Of a stretch of 64,000 bases of DNA, positions 1-11,534 are shown piece by piece. The notes under the pieces were generated by a model. It saw nothing but the letters and a program-made list of their open reading frames with translations. It was not told the origin of the DNA and made no database searches. This stretch comes from Mantamonas sphyraenae (Eukaryota > CRuMs > Mantamonadidae). Positions within the stretch are counted from its first letter, which is position 1. Every line of letters starts with the position of its first letter. The stretch is taken from NCBI GenBank assembly GCA_026936335.1, contig JAPMXV010000055.1, positions 62,001-126,000 on the forward strand, in the 5' to 3' direction. A program made the translations under genes and the position numbers.

Positions 1-982
1 ACGAGTGGAACGCCGCAAGGTGAGTGGTGGACGTGGGGCGCTGGGGCACACCGCAGGCGCATGCAGGCACACCACGGCCTGTGCACAGCAACAAATGCAA
101 AGGGGCAGGCTCTCACACACACACGCCCACCTCGCAGCAATGGGAACGCTTCGGCGAAGCCAAGGGTGCTCAGGGACCCGAGGACGGTATCACCATGTAC
201 GAGGAGATGGAGGTCTTCCTGGATCTGACCCCAAAGGCAAAGGTAAGCTGCGTGCAGCAACTTGGCCAGTTTCCCAAGAAAAATCTCGCACGGCACGGGT
301 CGTTCGGCGCATGGAACCCTGCTTACTCACACACTCACACACGCTCTCGCGTTGACACGCCGGTTCATGCACCCTTCCTTCCCATGCACAGCTGGTGGAA
401 AAGAAGCCCAGCGAAACGGTGGAGGAGGACAGCGCGACGTTCAACTTGGTCTGCCGTATTTGCGGCGCAAAGGGCGACCACTGGACATCCCGGTGCCCAT
501 TCAAGATGTCGATGGCAGCAGGCGGTCAAGGCGCCTCGGGAGCTTCTGGGGAGACAAAGACGTCGGGCCTGGACCGCTTGGAACGCCTGGCCAGCGGTGG
601 TTCGTCGCTGGATTCGCTCGGTTCTGGCGGCGCCAGCAGCGGCAAGTATGTGCCCCCGTCTGTGCGCAGGGCTCTTGCTGCAGGCATTGATCTCAATGAG
701 CAGCGCCAGAACTCCTGGAAGGAGGAGCGCGACCGCTACACCCTCAAGGTGTCCAACTTTTCCGACGACATCGACGAGGACGACCTCCGCGACATCTTCT
801 CCAAGTTTGGTGGAGTGCAGCGTGCCAAGATTGTGCGTCGCCAGGATAACGGTGCCTCGCGCGGCTTTGGATTTGTCGCATACTACAACGAGGAGGCGTG
901 CAACGCAGCCATCGAGAACCTCGACGGGTACGGTCTGGACTACATGATCCTCAAGGTGGAGTGGGCCAACAAGAAGAACTAA
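1..982 (+). CDS. EIF3G: Translation initiation factor eIF3 subunit G (5' end outside window)
   Basis: RNA-binding subunit of the eIF3 complex that helps the 40S ribosome scan mRNA in the cytoplasm. Visible coding exons are 1-19, 138-242 and 392-982; the true start lies upstream. The exons join in frame (RRK|QWERFG, then AKAK... to LVEKKP). The eIF3g N-terminal domain contains a CCHC-like knuckle (CRICGAKGDHWTSRCPF), followed by a Gly/Ser linker, the conserved GKYVPPSVR motif, and a C-terminal RRM with RNP-like KVSNFS and GFGFVAYY, ending in KVEWANKKN. Introns start GTGAG and GTAAG. The stop is 78 nt from the stop of the convergent HEAT gene. Recognition is strong because the zinc knuckle, the KYVPPS motif and the RRM occur in the family order. 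Confidence 0.95.
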
Positions 983-1060
983 GAACTGGGCTGCGAGTGG
1001 CGATGGGGGGCCGAATGAGTGAAAACTGCATTGCATTTGTCTCTTCTCTGCACTGCCCTC

Positions 1061-4000
1061 TCACGCGTCGGCTGTGCGTGCAAAGTAGAACTTCAGCAGC
1101 TCGTTCAAATGCTCCCGGTCCAGGTAGTTGGCGTCGTTGACGCGTTTGGTAATGTGCATCATGAGCGCAGATGAGCGGCCGCTGTGCGACTGCAAAAAGT
1201 TGGCCATGGAGGCTTCCTGCGTCTCGCACAGGAACTTGATCAGATCGATGCCCAGTCTGCGCACAACGCCATCGCTGTCGTCCCAACACTCGATGAGCTT
1301 GTTGACGCTGTTGTCCCTCTGTGCACCCTTGCTGTACTGCAGCAGGTGTGCCATCAGGTACATGACGTCCGCCTTGCGTCGCCCTACACCGCGCTTGTCC
1401 AGGCGCAATTTCAGGTAGTCCAGCGTGTTGCGCACGTCCAGCACAAGCTTCTCCGAGCGCCCCTCCTGCGACTGCACCATCAGAATGATGGCCTCGCGCA
1501 CTGCCTGTCGCACCCCACGGTGCGAGTTGTCCAGCATGTTGAGCAATGCCCTCAGCGACACGACAAGTTGTTCGCCAGAAAGGGTGCGCGTGCCTTCCAG
1601 AATGCCGCCCACAAGCTGCAGCGCACGTGTGTGTGTGGCCACCATCATCGTCAGCTGCTGGTTCTTTGTGTTCAGCTCGGCCTGCATCGATTCCTTTTTC
1701 TGCATCATCTCGTCCACTTTGCTGCTGTCAGTGGAGGCCATCTCCAGGGCCCGACGGTGCTCCTCGATGGCATTGTAGTGCTCCGCAGACACAATCGGCA
1801 TGTCCACCAGCGTCGATTGCACGAAAATGCGCGTCTCCATGTACGCAAAGATGTCCGAGCGCAGCTCTTCGGACACGCGCTCACACACGCGCACAAACTC
1901 AAACAGCGTCTCCACGTATTCGTACAGGTCGTCGCGGATGCCATCCAGGCCAATCAGCAGATGAGCAAACACGTTGAGCCTGTGGATGGCGTCCAGATCC
2001 CACGCAGACGCAGGACGCTCCATCTGGTTCTTGATTTCCGTGTCGTACTCCGCAAGCAGACCGTGTGCGATACGCTTGTCCGAACGAAGCAGCGTGTTCA
2101 ACAGCGTCGATGTGTTCATCCCGGGAACTATCAGCTTGGCAAGGGCTGACCGTGTCTGCTCTGCATCCTGGCCACCGAGCCCCGTGCCAAACCCAGCCCT
2201 GCTGCCGCTTCGCCCTCTGCCTGAAGATTCCATGCCATCCGAGCCTGACGAAGCAGAGCTGTTGCTTACCTGCACCTCGTACAAGCCACTTTCGTCTTCC
2301 AGACCGTACAGCGCCACAAACTTGCGGTGCTTGTCAGAAGCAAAGTAGTCCCTGTTGTACGGATCTGCGTCTGCCAACGGGATGCTCACCATGCCCACCT
2401 CGTCGTAGGCAATCGAGTCCTGCTGGAACGGGTCGTGTGCTCCACCCGCAGACCCGGTCGTCTCGTCGTCCACACCCGACATCACGTTGTGCGAACTCAC
2501 GTCCATCATGCGGTGCTTCTTTGCTCCCATGCTCGGCCCAGCCTTGTCATCGCCATCGTTGTCATGATCGCTTGGACCTGCTCCATTGTCTTTGTCCTTT
2601 GCGTCGCCGCCCTTGCTGCTGCTGCTGCCACTGCTGCCACTGTCGCCACTGTGGCCGTCGCCGGTCCCTTCCCCTGGGCGACCGGACGACGAGTGGACGT
2701 GTGCGGCCCGATGCAGCGCCACAACCTCCATGCGCATCTCTTCGGAAAGAGCACCCAGCGAGGCAATGCTGCCACTGATGATGTCTTGCAGAATGGCTTC
2801 GCGGATGGAGTGGTGCGGGTCAGCGAGCAGGATGGCGCAGTAGGACAGGATTTCCTCTTGGGTCAGAAAGGCGGAGAAGATCTTCAGCTGCCGCAGGATG
2901 CGCATGCGCACAGATTTGTCGCGATGGCGCACATCCTGACCAAACTGGGAAATCAGCCGCTGGATGAGTGGGTGTCCTGCTCCAGCCACACCCACAAATT
3001 TGGCGAGGTAAAACTCGCACGCCGAGCGCAGCCCTGGGTCCGACGTCTCCTCCATCAACGTGCCCACAGTGGTGATGTAGTCCGACACCGTTTCCGAACC
3101 TGCAATAAACGCCATGTCACCGACCAGCTCCATAGCCTTCATGCGTGTGGCAATGGGTTCCCGGATGGAGACAATGATGCGTTCGTACTTGCGCACCATG
3201 TGAGTGGCTTTCTCCGGGCAGTGTTTCTTGATGCAGTCGCGCAGCTGGTAGAGACCCGTAAACAGTCCCTCTCCCATGACCAGCTGGCTCAGCAGCCGGT
3301 TGAGGATCTCCAGAAACAATTCACGCGAGAAATCAGAGATGTTTCGCAGGCCCAGAGCACAGGCCATAACCATACTGTGCGAGTTTCGTCCGTTTTCGTT
3401 GGTTAGATTGTACACGAGCAGTTCGATGACGTCCATGGCTGTGCTCTGGTCCACGTTCTTGGCCAGTTCGGACAACACCAAGATGCTGGGCCCTTGCACG
3501 TCGTGCAGCTTGAGGAACTCCTGCAGATGGTACATGATCTCGCCCGTGTCGCTCTGTTCGGGCACACTAAAGTAGTTTTGGATGATGTCTTGCATCTGCG
3601 TGACCAGAAAGGGTGTGATGCCCGTGTAGTCGGGCGTCCACCCACCCAGCGAGCTCGTCTGCACGTCATTGCCATCCTCTCCCTGCATCACACCATCGTC
3701 GGACCTGTTCATGGTGCTACTGCTGCCGCCGCTGCTGGATCCACCCTGACGCAATCGCGCGTCGCGTGCATCCTTGTCGTCGCCGATAGGATTCAGCAAT
3801 CCCGAACGCGCCTTGTGCTTACGGCGAATCCCTGCGTCGATGGCGTCCCATTCACTCTGTGAGCGCTGGTGCGCCGGTGTTTGCAGCGGTTTGAGGTGCT
3901 CCAGCGGCAGCACCTGATCGGACACGGCGTGCGTGCCCAGGCCCATCAGGCCAATTGTGTTTTTCAACGACAAATGGCCCGAGATTTCGCCGTCGTCGTC

Positions 4001-7000
4001 GTCAGCACTAAGCATGCGCGACGCTCGCTGGCGCAAAGTGGGCGTTTGGTAAAGGAAGCGGGCAAAGACACTGCGTGTGAACTTGTGCGCGTCCGCATAC
4101 AGAGGCAGAGCCACCCACAGCGCCTTGGCTGCCTCGCCCTTGCTCAATAGGTTGCTGAGGTTGAGCACGGCGTCCAAGGCAGCGGTACGATACTCGTAGT
4201 AGGAGTGGTGCAGAAAGGGAAGCAGCTCTTGCACAATGTCGTTTGCCACGGACGGGTTCTCCATGGCGCCCATGCTTTGCATGGTGACCACCACCAGGCG
4301 CTTGAGGTCGGAACCGGACATGCGAGAGAGCAACGGATCACCAGCGCGGTCCCACTTGCTCCCTGTGGCGGGCACCAGATCGGTTTTCAGAAAGTCAAAG
4401 TACGACGGCGCCAGCTCCTCGGAGCGCGCCGCAAGCCAAAACACGAGCGGGTACACACGGTTGAGGGTGCTGTACAGCGACAGTTCAGATTGGCAGAGCA
4501 GTTCGCGCATGGCGTCGCGCACTCGCTCCAGAGTGCCTATTGCCAGGAAGCCCGCAGGCATGGTCAAGATGAGTGCCTCTACAATCTCGATGGCAAAACG
4601 CTGCACGTCCACGTCTGGCGACGTTTCCACCAACTCGGTGATCTTGTTGAGACGCTCGCCCAGAAGGTACATGTTGAGCCCGCGCACTTTCAGGGGAATG
4701 AGGTGGCTGATGGTTTGCAACGCCGTGATCTGCTTGGTGGGCGTGCGCGAATGGTCGATGTGGGTGAGCATGGGGTCCAGCATCTCAAAGAGGTCGTAGA
4801 GCCTGCGCAGGTGGGCGTTGTTGTGGAGGGTGCAACAGTACACGGCCGCGTAGCTTGCAGCTGTGCGTGTGTCGTCGTTGCCGCTGCTGAAGGAACGGCG
4901 CAGGAGAAGGAGCATGGAAGTTTTGCGCTCGCCACGCGTAATGGGTGCCAGCTGACGATCCAGTTTGCACATCAAGATGATGTACCAAAACGGGTGGTGC
5001 ACCTCGGGGTCGTTCTGTTCGCGGTGCTTGCCCAGGTCGGCGTACAGCTCGTTGGCAGCCTGCTCGGACTCGAGGGAACGAAATTGGTGGAGAAAGAACG
5101 AGGTGTGCATGTCCACCTTGAGCTTGCAGGCAAGCTCCTCCACAGACGTGTGTTGTGTGTTTGCCCTGTGCAGCGTTCCTGGCCCACTTGCGTTGTGGGG
5201 CGCGTCGGCCGCGGCTTCGGCGTCGCCACGCGAGACGATTTCCACAGAGGTTTGCAGCACGACGCTGTTTGCGATGGAATCGAAGCAGGCGAGCTTGTCG
5301 AGGACGTTCTGGGAACAGAGACAGTCTGTGCGCTCATCCAACAAGCTCTTGACCTCGTCGTCCAGGGTGCACTGTTGGAGAGAGGCGAGAATGGCAGCAA
5401 CACAGTCGGGATCGGTGTCACCCAGGCACAGAAAGAGCAGGGAGACGACCTTGGCCATGAGGGTGTCTGTGTTCCAGAAGCGATGGCACTCGCCAAACAT
5501 CTGGTAGACGGTGCGCCGAATGGCCGGGGAGTGGTGAAAGACCATGAGGGAGAGTGCATCGAGCAGCTCGTTGAGTTTGCTCTCCTGAAGCAGTTGGAAA
5601 GGCAGCGAGGCGATCGTCTGCACAATGGTTTGCAGCAGGTCGAGGTCACGCTCATTCTCCAGCAGATAACGAAAGTAGGCTTCGATGCCGTTGAGTTCGT
5701 GGGTGCTGATGCCTGTGAGAAGGTTGGCGATGCTGCGAAAGACGAGGGCAGCCTCCTGACGGATGAGCGGGTCTTGATCACGCAGGTGCGGCAGCAGAGA
5801 GTTGATAAACACAAAGTCGACCGACTCGACTTTACGCGCCCAGATATGCACGAGCTGGAGCTGGCGGACCTTTTGCTTGGTGCCCAGAAACTCAATGGAA
5901 TTGGCCATGGTTTGCAGGGTAGCCAGTGACATGGGAGGGCTGTGCGCAATGGCCACTTCGAGCACGTGCAGGAGCATCTTGTCTGCATGGACAGAGGTCT
6001 GGGAAATGCGTGGCGGGAAGCCTCCTGCATCACCGACATTGTCATCTCCACTTGAGGTTGTGCCCTTGCCCGAGGTGACACTTACTGACACGGACAGATG
6101 GCGTGTGGCTGCACGGTCGCCCGCGAGCGCTTGACGCGGCTCGTCAAAGAACGGGTTTGCCGTGTCATTGGGCGAGAAGCGAAAGCGGAGAAAGTCGTCG
6201 ATAAGGGGATAGAGGTCGTGCAGCTGCTCGATGTCTGCCACGGAGCGCAGCATGGTGAGATAGAGGGAGGATGTGTTGTAATCGACCTCGAGGCAGCCGG
6301 ATACGACGTACGTAAAGAGGGATGCGTCCTGCTTGACGAGGCCTGGACACACTGAGATTGCAGCATAGAGGCACAAGGCGGCGCCGTAGCGGACAAGGGA
6401 GGAGGTGGCGCGCAAGTGGTTGGACAGAGACTCGACAAGGGTGCGTAGAGGCATGTGGACGTCGTCGATAGGGATGGCAAAGTCTGGGTTGATGGACGGG
6501 AGTGGCCGGGCAATCAACTGGCGCTGAATGTGTGCCGTCAGGGCTTCAGAAGCCAGACTGCGGCGCCTGCTTTCGGTGTCGTACAGAGGCAAAGATGAAT
6601 CACCACTGTTGGATGAAGAGGCGGAGGCGGAGGCGGAGGAGGAGGAGGAGGAGAGGAGTTGAGAGGCTGGGGTGAAGGAGAGCTGCGAAAAGGCATGGAT
6701 GGCCCAGAGGAGGAGGTCGTAGTTGTGTTCGTTCTGTGCAGAGATGAGGTTGCGGAAGCTGGTGTACATGTCGGCGATGTAGGAGGATGCGTCGTCGGAG
6801 GAGACGGCATCCAGAAAGATACCCAGGATGGTCTCTTTGATGGCGCGTACGTCACGTGGGGTCTTGTTAGGCAGTCCCATGAGGTGGAGAACAATCTGGA
6901 GGGTGAGTTCCCGGTCTCTGCTGGTGTACACTGGGCTGAGCAGGGAGAGGGCCTTGCAGATGGCGATGCGCTCGCCGGCGGCTGAGTACCAACGCTGGGC

Positions 7001-7962
7001 ACCCGAGTTGAGCTGTGGAGCTTCGTCGAGAAGGAAGAACAGGTTCCAGATAGCAGCGAGGTTGTCGACGTCGACAAACTGGTCCCTGTTCTCGTAAATG
7101 ATGCGTGTGATGGCTGTGATGGCGACTTCGCGAACCGCAGCCTCGGGATGCATGTACAGGCTCTCAAGGCCGGCGACGATGCCGACGGCCATGAAGGAGA
7201 GGGCGTCGTTGATGAAGTGGAAGAGGCTGTGGATGGGCATGTGGAAGCCTGCGAGTGTGGGGCGGGTGGGGGGGGGTTTCGTGCGAGCCGAGTCAGCGGG
7301 TCTGTGGCGCGCAACGTCGGTGCCAGCACGGCCTCCATGATGGGCAAATACGCAGTCCAGTGGATCACAGGGATGGACGGACACATGCACGGGGAGAGTC
7401 GTGGTCCAAAGGGACGGGTCACGAGTCTGGGAAGACAGGAGGAAGGGCGAGTGGTGGGGAAGAGGCAAGCCGGCAACGGTCGTTGAACAAACGCACCTTC
7501 TTCGCCAAACTGGAAGGCGAGGGCGATGGCCTTGCTCTCCGCAACGAGGCTCTTGTCCAGTAAGAGGCTCTTGTCAAACACGGTGCTCAGCTGCATGAGC
7601 AGCGAGGCACATCTGCAGGCGGGGTGGGCGCGGGAAGCGGGAGGTGTGAGCCAAGGATCGACTGGCAGGCGGGCAGCAGATGGACGAGGCAGCAACACAC
7701 CGTTGGCGGATGGAGCTGCGGTAGTGAGCCAGGTTTGGGATGAGCTTGATGCAATACTGGACGACAATACCCTCGATGACATCCTCGATGAGGAGACCAT
7801 CATCGAGGCCTTGACGTCGCCGTCCGTATTGTCTTCAAAGAACTCCTGAACCTCCATGAGCCACACCTTGACGCCCGGGATGTGACGCTGAGCAAAGGCA
7901 AAGCGCACATTCTCGTGCTGTTTGAACGAGGGGGAAGGCGTGGAGCGGTAGCCTGCCTGCAT
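1061..7962 (-). CDS. Giant HEAT/armadillo-type helical-repeat protein, function unknown
   Basis: Proposed exons on the minus strand are 7962-7701, 7612-7497 and 7248-1061, giving about 2,180 residues, most of them in one 6.2 kb exon. The protein is almost wholly alpha-helical with repeated HEAT-like pairs (for example VREVAITAITRIIYENRDQF), broken by Ser/Gly/Asp-rich low-complexity linkers near 3700 and 2600. Exon junctions give IRQR|CASLLMQL and FGEE|GFHMPIHS. Exon 1 shows a reading-frame change near 7,820: the N-terminal frame (VWLMEVQEFFEDN) and the next well-formed stretch (LIEDVIEGIVVQYC) differ by one base. A 32-nt GT-AG intron could also reconcile them but would be exceptionally short. 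I do not recognise the family. Such proteins are usually scaffolds in trafficking, chromatin or cilia, but nothing here decides which. It diverges from LRRC34 with 193 nt between start codons. Confidence 0.75.
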
Positions 7963-8155
7963 CTCTCGTGTTCGAGGTTTGGTTGCAGGCACCAGCGTGC
8001 GTGAAAGGGTTGGAAGAGGAGGTGATGGAGGAGGAAGGGGAGAGAGGTGATGGAGGGATGGCGGTGGGGGAACAAGGAAGGCAGGCGAGGACAGACGCAT
8101 GCGGAGGACCAGGAGCGGCCGTCGAGGCAACGTGTTCAGTTCTTGCAAGACAATC
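7963..8155. promoter_or_regulatory. Divergent promoter region between the HEAT gene and LRRC34
   Basis: These 193 nt separate the two divergent start codons and must hold both promoters unless the 5' UTRs overlap. The stretch is purine/pyrimidine-skewed (GGAGGAGG tracts). I see no clear TATA box or other named element. Confidence 0.3.
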
Positions 8156-9650
8156 ATGTCGCAGGAGAAGGAGTTTCGAGCGGGTCTGGTGCACACCTAC
8201 TTTGCACAATGCAAACACTTTATGGTGGAGCCGCGGATGTTTATTGCTGAGGAGCTGGAGAACGGGCTGGAGAGCGAGTAAGTTGGGGCTGGCGAGTGCC
8301 ACGCGCCTGGAGACGGATGCGAGGAGAAGAGAGGTGCGAGATGGAGTACGAGAGCAAACGGCAGATAGGCCGGTGGAGCTAAAGGGAGGAGCGGCATGGT
8401 TTTGGGGAAATGCGGAGAAAGAGGAGAGGCTGGACGAGGGCTGCAACGGTCGGCTGACTCGGAAGCGGTACACAGGCATGGGATCGAGCATCTGGATTTG
8501 CGTGGGTCGCGCAAAGAGCTGTTCAACGAGCGCATTGGTGACATGGAGGTGCTTGCTCTGGCAGAAACGCTGAACAACGAGGAGACGCTGTTGTCGCTGG
8601 ACCTGAGCCGAAATCGGCTGGGCAACAACGGAGCCAAGGCGCTGGCACGGCTGCTGAAGAACAACACATGGATCCAGTTCCTGGACGTGTCACACAACGA
8701 CATCGAAGAGGGCGGATGCGTAGCGCTTGCAGAAGTGCTGGAAAAGAACACGACTCTGCGGTCGCTGAAGTTGGCTGGAAACCAGCTCGGCAAATCGTCG
8801 CAGTTCTTGGCCAAGATGCTGACTGTGAACGAAACCCTGGAGGAATTGGACATTGGAGACACGGGCATGGACACAGAGACTCTGATTGCACTGGCGACGG
8901 TGCTGGGAAGCGCCCAGACGGGTCTAAAGGTAGGTTTTCGGGCGAGTCCCGGCTCACGTCACCGACGAGGCCGAGGAGGCGAGACGGCATTGGAGGCATT
9001 GGATGGGTGCGCTGACACATTCCAACACGCCGGTTCATGACGATGGCCACGAGCAGAAGCTGGATATCAGTCGCCCCATGTTGTTTTCACTGGAAGAAGA
9101 GACGACGCTGCACATGGGCCGAGCCCTTTGGGTGAACGAGAGCCTGGTGTCGCTGAACATGAGCAAACATGGGATGCGAGACGAAGGGATCGGGACGTTG
9201 CTGCACCTGATGCGGGAGAACTACACGCTTGCGGAGCTGGTGCTGACGGCAAACAAGATCAGCCAGGACGGAGCGGAGACACTGGGCAAGTATTTGGGTG
9301 GGAACCCACCGCTTCTGCACCTGGATCTGTCACACAACCGCATCTGCGACGACGGAGCGATTGCACTGGCCGAGGGTCTGCGCACAAACTCGACACTGTT
9401 GGAGTTGAACCTGAACGGGTGCGAGATTGGCGACGATGGCCTTGCTGCGTTGGCCGAGAGCCTGTTTGAGAACACGACGCTGGAACGAATGACGCTTTGG
9501 GGCGACAACACCTTTGGGCCTGCATCCTCAGATGCATTTGGCCTGCTGCTGGAGAAGCGAAGCGGCGAAGTGAGCACCGATCTGGCCGTGTTTGTAGTGG
9601 ACGACAACTTCCAGGTGGTGCGTCAGAACGAAGAAGTCGAGCGATGCTAG
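8156..9650 (+). CDS. LRRC34: LRRC34-like leucine-rich-repeat protein
   Basis: Exons 8156-8277, 8476-8929 and 9057-9650 encode 389 residues of ribonuclease-inhibitor-type leucine-rich repeats (units such as LLSLDLSRNRLGNNGAKALA). The order of conserved blocks matches LRRC34: a central RPMLFSLEEETTLHMGRAL segment follows a LATVL repeat, and the C-terminal WGDNTFG and FVVDDNFQV blocks are present. The exon 2/3 junction reads TGLK|KLDISRP, preserving the spacing of the animal protein. Introns start GTAAG and GTAGG and contain CTGAC boxes. LRRC34 is reported from nucleolar and germ-cell contexts in vertebrates and co-occurs with ciliary genes. That this one works in cilia is inference. RNF32 follows 69 nt downstream on the same strand. 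Confidence 0.85.
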
Positions 9651-9719
9651 AGTGCCTGCTGTGCTGCAAGCAAGGTGAGAGCGGGAAGAAGTGTGCCAGG
9701 ATGCACACGAGTGGATCCA

Positions 9720-11135
9720 ATGGAATTTTCTGTGGTTGGTCGCTCGTCGTCATCGTCTTCGTCCTCCTCATCCTCGACGGCATCTTCGTCGACTTTGTCA
9801 TCGTCATCATCCTCGGCGATGAGGAGGACGAGTCGTGGAGGTGGGGTTCGAAAGCAGCAGGGATCACTGGCAAGCGGTGGGAGCAGCCGCAAGAAGGGAA
9901 GCAAGACCACCGCGTCGTCGTCTTCAAGCAAGACAAGCAAGCCGAAGACGGGGTCACGCTCGAGCACAAGCACAAGCAAGAGCAACTTTCGAGGGAAGCG
10001 GGACCCATTCTCGCGAGAAAACATCCGCTTCAGCGCGATGGCAACGCAGACGGGGGTGAGTTTTCCCGATTTCCGTTACGAGACGCGGGAAGCGACTCAC
10101 GCACAAAACCGGTGGATGTACGTGGCGACGCAGAAGACAACCATCAATGCAGCAGCGCTCCAGGATCACTTTGCACGAAATCTGAATCTGGGCGGTGTGT
10201 ATGGAAGCCAAAAGGGGCGGAGGCGGCGAGTGCGTGTGGAGGAGCGGGATCTTTCGACGCTGAGCGACCACGAAATCGTAGAGGAGATCCAAGCACGGAG
10301 CAGCGAGCACGTGCGGTCGTTGGCTTTGGACGCAAACACACTGGAAGAGTACCAGCAGAGCTTGACGATGGCAGAAAAGTACGGATTGGTGATGCCGCCT
10401 CCGCCGCCGGATCCGAAGCTGAGCAACGACGAGTGGCTTGCAGCGTTGGAACGGGCCAACGACAGGCAGGTGCACGACGAACCGTGTCCCATTTGCCTCG
10501 AGGAGTTTCGAGACGAGGAGCAGGTGCTGTTGTCATGCACACACGTGTTCCACCGTGCGTGTCTGCGCAGCTTCGAGCGACACACGCGGTCGCAGACGTG
10601 CCCGTTGTGCCGCAAGGAGAAGTACCAGAAGAAAGTGGTGCACGAAGGGGCACGTAGATACAGGGATCGGTGTGCACTGGTGATCCAGCGCATGTGGCGG
10701 GGTCATGTTGCGCGCAAGCTGTACAAAGAACTGAAACGCACGACGGTGCCAAAGGACCCGGAAAAGCGACGGGAGTTTTACGCCGAGCGACTGGGAGAGG
10801 CCAGCGACCGGCTATTTGACCAACTGGACGCAGAGCGGGTGGCCTTGGACGCGTTTCTGGAGGAGCTGGACCGGAGTGTGGCCAGCAGCAAGAGGGTGTT
10901 TTCGCAGACCGAGACTGCTTGGCAAGAGGCGGAGAGCAAGGCGAGAGAGCGAGGCGACGACGAATGTCCCATCTGCATTGCACCTCTGGATGAGCGCAGC
11001 ACCGTGCTGCTTAGCTGCTCGCACGTGTTCCATGCCCAGTGTGTGGCTGCGTTTGAAAAGTACACGGTCGAAGGCGACGGCAATACGTGTCCTGTGTGTC
11101 GCTCGGCCTATGTGAAGCGCTCCTTCACCGTTTAG
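9720..11135 (+). CDS. RNF32: RNF32-like double-RING, IQ-motif protein
   Basis: Single exon, 471 residues. After a Ser-rich N-terminus (about residues 8-60) comes the conserved PPPPPDPKLSNDEW block, a first RING-H2 finger (CPICLEEF ... CTHVFHRACLRSFE ... CPLCRKEKY), an IQ motif (IQRMWRGHVARKLY), a helical spacer, and a second RING finger at the C-terminus (CPICIAPL ... CSHVFHAQC ... CPVCRSAY). This RING-IQ-RING order is diagnostic of RNF32, a candidate ubiquitin ligase with a calmodulin-binding IQ site, mostly studied in testis. The start is the first in-frame ATG after LRRC34; a GTG-initiated extension is unlikely. Its TAG stop overlaps, on the opposite strand, the TAA stop of the next gene. 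Confidence 0.9.
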   Translation: MEFSVVGRSSSSSSSSSSSTASSSTLSSSSSSAMRRTSRGGGVRKQQGSLASGGSSRKKGSKTTASSSSSKTSKPKTGSRSSTSTSKSNFRGKRDPFSRENIRFSAMATQTGVSFPDFRYETREATHAQNRWMYVATQKTTINAAALQDHFARNLNLGGVYGSQKGRRRRVRVEERDLSTLSDHEIVEEIQARSSEHVRSLALDANTLEEYQQSLTMAEKYGLVMPPPPPDPKLSNDEWLAALERANDRQVHDEPCPICLEEFRDEEQVLLSCTHVFHRACLRSFERHTRSQTCPLCRKEKYQKKVVHEGARRYRDRCALVIQRMWRGHVARKLYKELKRTTVPKDPEKRREFYAERLGEASDRLFDQLDAERVALDAFLEELDRSVASSKRVFSQTETAWQEAESKARERGDDECPICIAPLDERSTVLLSCSHVFHAQCVAAFEKYTVEGDGNTCPVCRSAYVKRSFTV

Positions 11136-11489
11136 GAGTCGTTCTTTGTAAATTTCTCTTTCAGGTCCTTCAGTTTTGTGGCTGTGTCTTCCGTGAGTGC
11201 TGCGCCACGCTCAAGGACCCCACCGACGGCCTTGCCTCCGTCCTCCTTGAGTGAGATCCCTGCGTCACGCACACGGTCAATGCCACCCAACACAGCGTCG
11301 TGTGCTGCCTTTCCTGCTTCCAGGGTGTCCTTCTTGGCTTGCTGGACGGCGCCGGAGATGCGTTCGGCGCGTTCGTCCGCTCGATTTTTTTTGATCCCAA
11401 TATCTCCGGTCCCGCGTGTACTCCACAAACACAATGGCGATGGAAAACAAACCCACCGCCACGGCGGTGGGCGTGTTGAACTTGACCAT
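11132..11489 (-). CDS. Small membrane-anchored amphipathic-helix protein (frame break in an A8 run)
   Basis: About 118 residues if one base is removed from the T8 (plus strand) run at 11385-11392. The N-terminus carries one hydrophobic segment (AVAVGLFSIAIVFV) followed by a charged, Ala-rich amphipathic helical region (AERISGAVQQAKKDTLEAG, then GGVLERGAALTEDTATKL) resembling LEA/apolipoprotein-type sequences. Read literally, the frame breaks after YWDQKK, whereas the downstream frame is continuous to the TAA stop. A homopolymer length error is the simplest explanation; slippage at the A8 run is possible. It is divergent from POLD3 with 45 nt between start codons. I do not recognise a named family. 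Membrane surface or mitochondrial localisation would be guesses. Confidence 0.6.
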
Positions 11490-11534
11490 GCAGTTTGTTG
11501 GGGTTGTGCGGCACGCGCAGCAACGCAAACGGCG

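Noticed and set aside
4205-5929. 574-codon open frame on the plus strand inside the HEAT gene
   Set aside because: It is antisense to a well-formed coding exon, is rich in His/Gln/Val as expected of a shadow frame, and shows no domain.
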